This document shows, in pieces, positions 35,161-47,100 of a DNA stretch of 64,000 nucleotides; positions within the stretch are counted from its first letter, which is position 1, and each line of letters starts with the position of its first letter. Origin of the DNA: Symsagittifera roscoffensis (Eukaryota > Xenacoelomorpha > Acoela > Convolutidae); NCBI RefSeq assembly GCF_963678635.1, contig NC_087066.1, positions 45,805,225 through 45,869,224 of the forward strand, written 5' to 3'. The position numbers and the translations under genes were made by a program. The notes beneath the pieces were generated by a model. That model made no database searches. It was not told the origin of the DNA and saw only the letters and a list, made by a program, of their open reading frames with translations.

Positions 35161-35929
35161 ACTCCTCCCGAAAACAAAAAAAAATGGTAGAAAAATTTGT
35201 TAGGTTAAAATAAAAAAGTTTGATTCCTTTAGTTTTGAGGTCACAAAAGATTTCATTGAGAAGTGTTTATTTTTGAATTATTGATTTAACTTCGTGCCAA
35301 TTTTTTTTGCATGAAGGTTAACAAAACCATATAACAACACAGAGGCAAAGCAGAGCTCCACATCACTTGCGATACATCACATACAAACAATCAGGAAAAA
35401 AACTTAATTTTCCGTATGTCTTGGTAGAATTTTATTCAGGGCAAGCATGCACGACCTTTGAATATTTAATTAGCAGCAGAAAAAAACTTACAAAGATTAA
35501 ACAAAGACAGCAATCTTTGAGCAGACTCAAGTTGAGCTGAAAAAAAAAATACATAAAAAGTTTATATAAAGAGTCCTCTATAAATCCCTTTAAAAACAAT
35601 AATGAAAAACACTCATACTTGCAGCTGCCTTGAAATTTGCTCACAACACAAGAAAAATCCATGATGTGACACCGAGTTTGATATTTGTGGGCAGACACCA
35701 GTCAAGCCGAAAAAATTTAATAGAAAAACAAAAAACACTTTATTAAGTTTCTAGTCTTCATTGAAGCTACATTAAATTGCACTTGCAATTACAATAAAAT
35801 TTGATCACAGCACAAGCAAAATCCGTGACGTGGTAACTAAGACGACAAAACTCGAACAGACAAACTAAAGTCTGACAAATAAATTTTTACCGGAAAAATA
35901 TTTCAATTGCTTGCATGTTGAAATTTAGG

Positions 35930-36005
35930 CCCGACGAGGACTCGAACTTCTATTTTAAAGTTCTTATGCAACAGCGTTACCTCTTGTTCAAGTGGGAAGC
36001 AGCCG
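35930..36005 (-). mobile_element. tRNA-like SINE fragment
   Basis: The minus strand has GAAGTTCGAGTCCTCGTCGG (B-box-like) preceded by AAGAGGTAACGCTGTTGCAT, with tRNA-like spacing. A complete cloverleaf is not apparent. Confidence 0.45.
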
Positions 36006-36519
36006 GTAAGTTGTTAAGCAAGTAAGGATGGCAAGTAAAATGACACGTGAGAAGTGTTGTTGTTTACGGTAAGAAAAAGTCTAGTCCCGATTACATGACA
36101 GTTGCTCTCGCAAATGCAAAACTTCAGAATTTTGCCTAAGCTGGTAAAATTTTCCTGAACCAATTAAATTGGGTGACTTGCAACTAAAGAGATTTTTTGT
36201 AACTTTTTGAGGTGGTTTTCTAGTGTACAAGAAAAAATTTCAAAATAAAAAATTAATTCAATGAGACAAAAAACAGCTCGACAAATACAACACCGTAAGT
36301 CTCTCCTTTTGAAATTTTTTCAAAAGTTTTAATTACTATATAAGGACTACTCGCAGAAATTTTGGGAGGCAAATTTGAACTTTTTCTAAGGACAATAATT
36401 TTTCTCTTAAATTGTTCCGATCACATAAAAATGAAGAAAAAAACACAGAGGCGGAATAAAGGTTCGCACCATTTACGATACAACACAAAATTAGAAAAAT
36501 CAACATAGGGCCAAAGCTG

Positions 36520-37220
36520 GAAGTACGTCTTTTGATAACTTGGTTATACTGATGTATAATGAAATGGGTAATTTCAAAACTTCGACTTTGTACAAACTTT
36601 TAGTTGTTTTTCTACCCATACAAAAGACAAAAGTTTGAAAACTTTCAAAAGACATAACATTTTTCTCACAAAAAGTAAAGATGACACCGCTTCTGAAGAA
36701 AAAAATTTTGCTAACAGTTCATTCGACTGAGCCAGGGCAGTTTATAAGAAAAGTAAAAACTTCTAAAAAAACGGTCAAAAAGTCCTAGCAAAGGTCGTAC
36801 CCGCGTTAGCAAAGATTTCCAGAATCGAGCTTCCTCAAGAGACCACTCAACTAAAGAAATGGCGTGATAGTTTTTTTGAGAAAAATCAAAAAGTTTACAA
36901 AAAACGGCCAATATTTTAAAAAATTTACGTTTCCGAGAATCATAGCTTCAACTTTGAAAAAACTTTGGGGGGAGCTTCTTATGCAGAAAAGATTACCACA
37001 ACCTGTTATTTCCGTTAACAAAAAAATTCAGATTACAGAAAATAACTTTCAAGAAAAGTCAAATAGTTTCAAAAAAGGTAAGAAAAAACTTTTAAGGTCT
37101 TTTCCGAGAGCCCTAATTGTAACAAAATTGAACCAAAAATTTTACACAAAAATTTTACACCAACAGGTCTTAGTCAGATTTACACCAACAGGTCAGGCAT
37201 ATTCGTTGCTTCTAGAATAA
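36520..37220 (+). repeat. 190-bp interspersed tandem repeat family, short array
   Basis: Degenerate units carry the order GCTTATGCAGAAAAGATT, CACAACCTGTTATTTCC, AGTCAAATAGTTTCAAAAA. They are related to the longer array at 41550-42900 and to 52240-52640. Confidence 0.5.
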
Positions 37221-39559
37221 GCGTACCTGACACGCCTAGAAGTTAGATATCATTAAGAACCAAGATACAAAGTGATTCGAGTCATTCTGTGAAATAAGTA
37301 ATTGATCCAAAAAAAGTCTATAATCCGATTTGATAACGCTTGCTAATCGCTCTATGACGGAAAAATGGGCTCTATGACGGAAAAATATGCTGTCGAAACG
37401 TCGTGGAGCAGAAGAGGTTTGTGACAATTGTTCACTTGCCTGTTGATACACAATTATTCGAATCGCGGGTCCATAAAAATTGCTGAATATCACACTTTTT
37501 TGAAATAAAAACACTGCCGCCTAATATAACCTTAAATCCTCAAAAAATGATTACAAAAATGAAAAAATAAAATCAACAAATAGATTTTATTTTAATTTTT
37601 TTTCACTATCGCAAGTACTCATTTTCCAGCTCAATTAACATTATTGAACCACTCTATACAAAAATAAATTCGTTCTTAACTTTGTTTTTTAACTAAAATT
37701 TTTTTGGGTAAAATTAAAATAATTTAGACAACCAGGGGCCGAATCCCTGATGGGGGAAGGGGCCGTCCGCCCACCCCTAAATCCGCCTCTGAGTAAGTAT
37801 ATTCATATAAGTATTTTTTATCGTTTTTTGTTCCGCAAGAGGAATTGAATTAAGTAAACTAAAACTGGAACAAATAACAAAAAAAATGCGGCAAAACAGA
37901 TAAAATGTTAGGCAGAGTAGAGTTTAAATTGGGAGTCAACCTTTATTCAGAAGTGGTGTACTTCAGTCTGAAAAACGATAACATTCTGACAATTTTTCAT
38001 GCTTTTTAAAATTTAATTGGAAAATAAATCATGATTCAAAGATTTTTGAACTAATTAGAGCTTTGAAAACAATTAAAATGGTTATTTTACGAGCTATTCT
38101 CGATTTAGCCAAAATCGGAAAAAATCAAATCCCTTTCAAAAAATTTTATGAAGTCCGACTCAGGCAAAATGAAGTAGTACGATTATACGCTCGCTACCTA
38201 TCAAATTAAAGACACTTAAAATATATGGCATGACTTGCAAGTCCAAATAATCATCGGAGATTGGTTCATTGGAAAAGGTCGCACAGAAAAGTCGAGCAGC
38301 AACATTTGTATCAACTAGTCGGAAAAAATTCATATTTGCATCAATCAAACAGATGCTCAATTAGCTGCCCCTCTTTGCTAGAAATATGAATTATAAACAA
38401 AATCAAACTCGTACGAAAGGAATACAATTTGCTAAGCATTACATGCCTATCAAAAACCTTCCCACTATCAAAAGTTGAATAACCGAAAATTTTTAAGATA
38501 CAAAAACACAGCTAGCCAGCAAAAACAAAACATTGCAGTCGGGTAGAAGAACTACTCAAAAAATCCAAAATGTACTATTCCGATCTGACAGGGAAGTTTT
38601 CGAAAAAGAAACTCTGCATTTTTTGGAATTCAAACATCATTATTAGGTCGATAAGTCTGAAAATTATTAGACAAACATAGCCAACAGAACTGGAAAAAAG
38701 TCAATGAATGCAAAAACACAGAAAAATACTGACTGCATTCTTGAAACAATATCAAAATTCAAAGAAACAAAAAGAAATTAGATCGCCATACAGCTTGTTG
38801 AAATTCAAGTACATAGCCAACAGACAGTTGGAAAAAAGTCGAACTCAAATTCAGAAAAAAAATTCTTTGGTAAAATCTCTATCGAAACGTTCGAACCTCT
38901 GAGACAAAAATAAATGAATTTAAAGCTTTTTGATGTTTTAGAACAAATTAAGATGAACATTTTTTCGATAAGATAACCCCAATTTGAGAAAACTTTTTCA
39001 AATGTTTTTGTTTCATTTTTTTTGTTTCGTTGGGAAATCTGATAAATAAAATCCATTTTCAAAGTTAGAAGTCGACTACGTTTCTTGCCACCTTTAAATT
39101 TTCGCTGTTCCATTTTGTAGTTTGTCTTGCTTCTAAGAAAGGAAATGTTCTGAACATAAAGAGAACTCAAAGTCAAACCGCAAAAAAGTAAATGCGAGCC
39201 TCAATGCATTTTAATTTTTTTCTCTTCAAATTATCACGATCTACATAAATGTCTAAACTACGTTTAACCACTTTTAAATAATTAACGATTAACCCTTACT
39301 TGAAATAAATAAATCAATTTGAGAAAACTGGATTAAAAAGTTTATTTTTGAAGGTCGCTTGGAATTTTTATAACTAAAACACTTTCGAAACGAGAAGTTG
39401 TTTGTTCAATATTTTCGTGACTTTTGTTCGATAGTGGAGTTTGCCACAAAAAAGGAAAATTGAGTTTGATCAAATCTTAACACTTTTCCTGAAAAATAAA
39501 GCCATCGCGCCCTATATTAGTCTGAACTACGTTCATTGGCAAGTTTGAAACCTGCTGTA

Positions 39560-39900
39560 ACTGTTTGACAGCTCGTATTTGTTCCGACCATTTGATAAAC
39601 TTAGTGTTACTCGAGTAACCTTGGTTTTTTTTGAGTATTTAAGCGCCATTTTTTAAATCAAAAACTTCAAACTTCTTTTTTTTCCGTTTTTTGCAAACTT
39701 TGTCCGCAAATAAGATTTTTTCATTCTTCAAAAATGTTTTTCAATTTGCGTGGAATAGTTTCAGCTCCTTTATCACATCACGCCAAAAATAACAACTAAT
39801 TTGAAAAAAAAATCGTTGTGATTTTTAAGACCATGGTCGGAATATTCTGTCTACTTGCACAGTAACCAGCTATCCTTGTTTCTTTTGCTCAACAACAATC
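39560..39900 (-). repeat. Dispersed family H copy, inverted
   Basis: The minus strand from 39900 reads AAACAAGGATAGCTGGTTAC and then the hairpin head with TTCCGACCA. Only the first few hundred bases align with the other copies. Confidence 0.5.
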
Positions 39901-40554
39901 TTAGGCAACTTGTAAAACGGCGGGTTTCATAAATTAACAATTTTACTGACTAGAATTAAAATAATTTTAGACAATCACATGCCTTTTATGAACTAGACAT
40001 ATGACTAATATGCGTTCGTGCACAATTCAAATAAATAGTTTAAAAAACCTTTCAACCGAAAGCAAGATTTACTGCAGCATAGCTTCCGAAAATACGAATA
40101 TGCTTCGGACTTGTATTATGATTTCGAGGTTGTTCAGCTTAGTGTGCATGCTTCAACAATCATAATATTAGAACAATTTGTGCATATAATGATGATTGAA
40201 CAGTGCTCTAGTTGTTAATCATATTTGTACAACGATCAAGTATCGTTTCACAGGGCACGATGTTTCCTCATTCAAATTGAAGATTCTCCTCAGAAATGAC
40301 AAGAATGTAATATTCTGCTCGATTATACAGTAGCGTTCATGGCAAAGAGTGAAACAATGATACCGTTTAAAAGCGCTGCAATATGACAAGGATCCCCGAA
40401 ATATATCAAGCTTTAAAACACAAAAGCGTCTTGGATCAACTGCATTAAATTTCTCGACAATTACAAAACCATTTTTGTAATTTTCAACTTCAACGCGAAT
40501 CTAAATATTTCATTTAAACAAGAAGTATGTATAAATTTAAGTTTATCTAATTCA

Positions 40555-40922
40555 GGGCAGGGGTGGATCTATGATTTTCTAGGATCACGCTGGGGGATTT
40601 CATTCCGAATTTCTACTTTTTTTATTCGAAAGTTACTGATTTTGTTTTTATGTCAGGCAAATTGAATTTCTGAGCTCTCCTGAAACACCCGAATTACCTT
40701 ATTTTTTTTTGTTAAAGCTAGGGGCAACACCTAAGAAATTTTGCGGAAAAAAAAAACACTTTTTGAAGGCGTTGTTTGCCAAAGCGCCTCTTGCAATATC
40801 TTCACTTCGTCGGCCCAAAAAAATGCTACTTTTGCGCGATGAAGGGGTCGAATTCCTCAGTCGAGTAAAGAGCGAGAGAGAGGGAGGGGGTGATCCATGC
40901 CTTTCTTAAATCAGCCCCTGAT
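40555..40922 (+). mobile_element. AGGGGTGGATCTATG family copy downstream of WASF
   Basis: It starts GCAGGGGTGGATCTATGATT and ends TTAAATCAGCCCCTGA. It lies about 90 bp beyond the WASF stop codon, so it may lie within or supply the 3' UTR. Confidence 0.5.
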
Positions 40923-41011
40923 TCAATCGATTCGCCAGTATTTTCAACAATTCACTTCATCTCATCTATGATCCCCATCATCACACCATGTTCTCTTAAA
41001 CCGTGAGTTGT

Positions 41012-41184
41012 TCACCATTCAGGTCCATTGGCGTCCTCATCCTCCTCGTCGTCGTCTTCCGTGAAGCGGATGGCTGTGCGGAAACTCTGCATCAACTCTT
41101 CCACAGTCCCCCCTATCGGAGCAGTTGAGCCCTTCGGCTTCGTCTCTTCTTTCGGGGGCACTTTCTTCAATTTGTTCTTGCTGA
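41012..41184 (-). CDS. WASF: WASF exon 5 (second WH2/beta-thymosin-like end, central and acidic regions)
   Basis: The exon starts at a TTGTAG acceptor. The chosen phase gives GFSKNKLKKVPPKEE, which resembles the actin-binding LKKx core shared by WH2 and beta-thymosin repeats. It then encodes a central helix (VEELMQSFRTAIRF) and an acidic tail ending in Trp and TGA. Trp in the acidic tail contacts Arp2/3 in this family. Confidence 0.88.
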
Positions 41185-44100
41185 CTACAACAACACACAG
41201 ACTCAAAACAACAATACAAGCTGGCATACTCTACAGATCAGAACACTCGAAAAACATCCATTTCCAAGTCAAACAATAAAAAAGTACATGAATCAAAGAA
41301 AATCAAATTTCTTTCCATGTCGACCATTGGCACACCCAATCAATCCATCATTACTTAATGGCACATATTATAATGGCATGGTCGTCTTGTTGCATGAACT
41401 ATTACAACACAATCATGCGATGCAACACAATCATAAAAATGAAGAAAAAAAACGAAAAATATTGAGAAAAAAAATAGGTGAACCAAAATTTTCGTATAAC
41501 TCGATGAAGGACACCTATGGCCCAGCTAAAGCTGGATATACTTTTTGATATTTTTTTACGAAAAGCGAAAGGTACGAAAAGAGAAAGGTACGAAAGGCGT
41601 ATTTGAGATTCTGGAATTTTCCCAAAGACAACATTTCTCTTACAAAAAACTAAAAGGCGCCGCTTCTGCAGGATAAATTCTGGCAACCGCTTCTTTCGAT
41701 TGAACTTTTCATCTAACATTTGACAGAGCAGTTTTTGAGAAAACTCAAAGTTTCTAAAAAAAACGGTCAAAGTTCAAAGACTTGAACTTCCGAAACCGTA
41801 ATATTTTTCTGCTAAAAGCATGTCGTGGCCGGTAAAGTAGAGAAAATTCCCAAAACCGGGTTTCTCGATTGAACACTTGAGCTGAACATTGGCACGATTA
41901 TTTTCAATTAAAGTCAAAAAACTTTCAAAAAACGGTCAAAATTTTCACTTGCTTGAAGGCGGGATAGTTAACTTGGCAGGATAGAATTGCGCATAGCCGC
42001 TTATGCAGAAGAGATTCACCCGACCTGTAAGTTCAATTGAACCCGAAAACCCAGGTTTGGCAGGGTAGTTCTCGAGAAAAGTCAAATAGTTTCAAAAAAC
42101 GGTCAAGAAATCAAAACATGATTTTTTTAGGGTCAGAATAATTTTTTGTGTCAAAAAAAATTGAACGTAGTCGCGCATGGAAAGGAGCTTGTCAAAGCTT
42201 TTTTGAATTGAACCCAACACCTCAGATGAGAGTGTAATTTTTTGGTAAAATACATAAAATTTAGAAAAAAACGCTAAAAAACTCAAAAAGTTAACTTTTC
42301 CCGAGGACAATAACTTTTTGAGTAGAAAAATTGTGAGTGACCACTAATGCAGGGGAGCTTCCCACTACCTGTTATCTCCATTGACTCCACAACCCCGGTT
42401 TTTGAGGGTTAGTTTCGAGAAAAGTTTTCAATTCAAAAACGGTCAAAAAAATCAAAAACTACACTATTCTGAGTGCCATAATTTTAATATAAAAAAATTT
42501 TGTGCGTAGCCGCTAATGGACTAGAGCCTTCCCAATTTGCTTTATTCATTGAAACAAAAATCTCAGATTTGATAGGTTGTTTTTAAGCAAAAATGAAAAA
42601 AAAAAATCAAAAATATCGGTCAAATATTCACCCCACAGACTTTTTCGAAGGCTTTAGACACAAAGCTAAAGAGAAAAGAGGCCAGAGGAGAATGCAGACA
42701 CCTGGGAGTAGGCGGTCTTTCTATAGCTGCCCTTTTCTGAAATCGGTAAAAGGGTTTTGGAGAAAAAACTATTTTTTTGTGAAAAGTGATAAAAATCAAA
42801 GCGTCTCAGAGGAACTACACACAACCCATTCTTTGGATGGAACCCAACATCTCAAATATGGTAGTGTATTTTTTGCTCAAAAAATCAAAAAATTTAATTT
42901 TCCGAAACAAAACTGCCTTAAAACAAAACTAATTGCCGCCTGCTGGATTCGAGCATCTGATACCTAGATCTAGAAGTCTCTTAATAACTTCGCCATATGT
43001 CTTTGATTTTTCTAAACACCAGCCACTAACTAAGCGAATAAAACATATAAAAAGTACACAGATACTAAAATTGAGCGTTTTGCAGAAAACTTATTTACGC
43101 GAGTTAGTTTGGAAAACAGATTGAACCCGTAACATTCCAAGATTAAAACATTCTATCACATCTACTTACAACCCTTGATACCCTCCAGCAGATTGGAGTG
43201 ACTATCCTCCGTTTTGGATGCCTGAGCGATAGGCTTCTGCTCGGTTTTCGACCTCAATTTTACTCCACTTTGAATCTGGTTCAACAGATTAGAACGGTCG
43301 TCCACGGGAGCAGGCGCCGGTTTAGGTCTCGGTGATGATGTTCCAGCTCCTTGTGGCTTCGGAGGTCTAGGTGCAGACGGTGCTCCAGTTCCCGGAGGTG
43401 GAGGTGGTGGTGGGGGAGGTGGAGGCCCTCCGCCGCCAGGTGGTGCTGGGGGTCTCGGGGCAGCTCCAGTCGTCGGTATTCCTGGTGGGGGCGGTGGAGG
43501 AGGCGGAGGAGCCCCTGTCGTTGGACCCGTCGCTGGGGGAGGTGGTGGCGGTGCTGGTCCACCAGCATTCGAGGGGATTGATTTTAGGCCTGGAGGAGGT
43601 GGTGCTTCTATGATTGGAGGGGGTGGTGGCGGAGGAGGCGCCGGCCCTCCGGATCCCATGGGCGGAGGAGGCGCTGGACCCGATGGCGGGGCAGAGCCTC
43701 CCTTATGCTTAAGTTCTGGCGATGCATCCATAGGGTTCGAAACTGCTCCCTTTACAATGGCTGGCGGGGGTGCTGGAAACATATCAGGGGTTCCCGCAGA
43801 GTTTTTGTCGCCAGGCGAATCTTTCTTGGGGGTGATATTGATGTAGTTATCAGAGACCGAGGGCGGCTCGGGAGCTTTTCTGTTTGGCTCATACTGCATT
43901 TTGGGTCGGCGGGTTTCCTCCGCCAGAGTCTTGGCCTTTCCTGGCTGCTGTCTGCTTATCTCTTTTCTTCTTTGCTCCTTCAAACAAACAGAAATATTTC
44001 ACCCATTAATTTCATTTTACTAGGAACAAGAATATAGCAAAAAATGAACCTCTTGTAGCGAAAAAGATTTCTGCGCTAATGATGAGACCATCAAAGCAAT

Positions 44101-47100
44101 GATAGTCATATCCAACTGATCTCAAGAATCACAATCAGCCCAATCTTCAAGTTTTTTTTTCAATTTTCCATTTGATAAAAACAAGTTCCATTTTATGGCA
44201 ATCTCCTATTCAGGGAACTTCCATTTTCGTATCTAGGAAATTCTCAAATATGGCGAATCAAAGGGAGTGGATTTTCAAAAAAAAGAAAACTTTGTCGAAA
44301 TTTTGTTAGGTGGAACAAATTCGATTTCCCAGCTCTTCGAAAAGTGAAGTGTATGAAGAGCAAATTTTGCCAAGACTGTTTACGCCCCAGAAAATTTTTA
44401 AAAAATGGTGTTAGGGCTTTTTATGAAATTTTGAACAAAAAGTTGCAATTCTTGGCTCGCGGTCACAACTAAAAAAACAAGACGCACCCCCATCCCCCTC
44501 CCCACCCTCGGAGAATTTTTCGACTCTCCAACGACTCAGAGCTCCATCCGGCCCCTAAACAAAAAGAGAGCACGTCCTCGTCTTTTATTGACAAGGCAAG
44601 GACCCTTCAATTCCGCATTAACTCTTGAAACTAATTAAATTCAATACGTTGGCTTTGTCGTCTCAAGCATCGGTGTTACCACTGAGCAACAAGCGCAGAA
44701 TGCTCCTTGAACTGAAATCTGTAATTCACCAAAAAAAACACGTGTAACGATTTCACGTTCGAAAGTTATTTACGGGAAAAAGTCTGGTGCTCGGTTGCAA
44801 CGCCCTTGCTAATCGCAATGGTTATCATTAATTATTGCGTCAATTTGACCAATAAAACTACCTATTTTAGGGGGGAATCGTGGCGTCCGAATTTGCCTCG
44901 AAAATTGTTCCCTTTTTTAATCTATACAAAAACTGTGCTAATCAGTTGAGGTCCAACATTAATCAGATTTTAAAAAAAAACCGATTTCAATTTCACATCT
45001 TGTTCGCGCTATCCGGATAACTTCAATCAGCACTATACTTAGCGACAAGTGTATTGCACAAATGAAATTTTGAGTTAATCGAGCTTTTAGGTCAAATTTG
45101 TTCCCCGAATTCTTTGAAGTGTCCATCGGCAACACTTTTGTGATGGCTTTGGAGAAAAGCAATCGATGCCCTAAAAGCTGCGAAACTTTTCGAAGATTTA
45201 ATAAGTTGAACAAAAATGATCAATAACTCGAGTGAGCTGAGTTGTTGTACCTTTTTGTTGTCAATCTGCTCGTTGGCCTTGTCAATCTTCTTCATGAGCT
45301 CAGCTGCCCAGATGTTGAAGAAGAAGGCGGGATCAGTGTACTTCTTCAGCCTGGACACCTCTCCATTGCTAGACAAACAAAATTCAATGCATAAACAAAC
45401 TCAACATTAATTAGGGAGAATACCTGATGGCAAAAGAAACAAATAGCAGGAAATTACATTAGCCAATCGAAATCAAGTCTGAATTTTAAAACAAATCTCT
45501 GAAAGAAAGCGAGACAGTTCGATCTGTTTTGCATTTTAAAATTGTTGATTGCGTGAAATTTTTATGCTTAGGTTTCTTAAAAAAATACGTATTTTAGCTG
45601 AATTAGAAACAATTTTAGCGGACTAAATCTTAATATACCTTTTTTCATTTCGAAAAGGAAGGATATTTAAACTGAAACAAGCTCAAATTTTGTCTGTTGG
45701 CGAGCATCTGTTCGGCTCGGAATCGCACGGAGATGATTCTTGTACAAAAAGTTGTTACGGGTAAATGTTTAGTACTCCGCTTGCAAAACAATCGCTTCTC
45801 TATCGCATGAGTTAAAAAACTTTCGAAACAAACGCGCAATTCAACTGGCTTTCAATAATTGATAGGGGATGGGATTGCATTTCTATGCGTTAATCACCTA
45901 TATTAATTATCAAGTTTCAATAAGATTTCTCAAAATAAAGCTCTTGCTTCAATCAATTTAGAGTACATTCAAGTTTATTTTCGAAAACTGTAGGATGGCG
46001 GGGAGATTGTTCGGTTAGAGCTTCAATTCTAATATTTAAAGCATTTTGATTTGCAAGGATAAACGAAGTCAACAGACAGTTGGAAAAGAGAAACTGAGTT
46101 TTTTTAAGAAAAAAACTTCAACTTTCGAAAAAAAAAATTATATGAAATTAAAGTTCTTTGAAATTCAAGAACAAAATGATTGACACTAATTTGATAAAAT
46201 TGAACGATTTTGAAAAAACTGAATCAATATGTAAATTATTTTTTTCTCTGGAAATCTGAAAAAAAAATCGAAAATCACGTTTTTCGTAGCTTTTACACTT
46301 GTGCTCTTCGATAGTAGAAAATGCCCTCCTTTTACACAGAGGCGAAGTTTCCCTTCGCAAGCACTTGTGAGAACACGACAAAAAGCAGCTCTATAAAGAG
46401 CAATAATAAAAACTAGAAATAAGCCTCGAGTTAGTAAAAAAAAATCGTCTAACTCTGAGATTCCAACTTGCGACCTAGACATTAAGAGTCTCATATACTA
46501 ACGGCTCAGCCACGGAAGCTTAATAGACACCAAAGGCTAGCCGCAAATAACGGAGAGAACAAATTTTATGCAATTTCCAATGCTACAGTGAAACTTCCAA
46601 CTGGAGCCCCAGCTAGATCTGGAGGTACCTGTTTGATAATTTTTGACTTTGTTGCACTGATGCTGGATGAAAAAGGTAATTTCAAAAAATTAAAAATTGG
46701 GCTTCAATTAGAAGAAGAGTGAGCGGAGGTGGTTGGGGGTATGGTACTGGGTGAACCCCGTGTTTTAACCTTGGCTATGTTTCAACATTGGGTATAGAGT
46801 CTACAATGTAATAAGATAGGGACTAGAATGGGAAAGGTTTCATGGTTTGTGTGATGGTAAGAGAATGGTAAAAATGGTATTTGTTGGGCTTTGTGTGGAA
46901 GTGTGAAGTTCTTTAGCAAAAAATTGGACGCGCGTTATTTAATTGATAAGCATTAATGTTTCATTACGTGTATGTTGTGGAATGAAGGTATTATGTTTTT
47001 TGGTTCATGGTAAGTCAATGGTAAGATGCGCAAAAACTGAGATTTTTAATCAAAAAAATTAAAATTTTTTCCAAAAACTTTCAGAACACGATAATAACTG

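Noticed and set aside
43281-44037. Long reading frames on the plus strand and in a second minus frame across the GC-rich block, rich in Gly/Trp/Arg or His/Leu/Arg
   Set aside because: They are by-products of the proline codon runs in WASF exon 4. The WASF frame alone has family motifs and correct splice phases.
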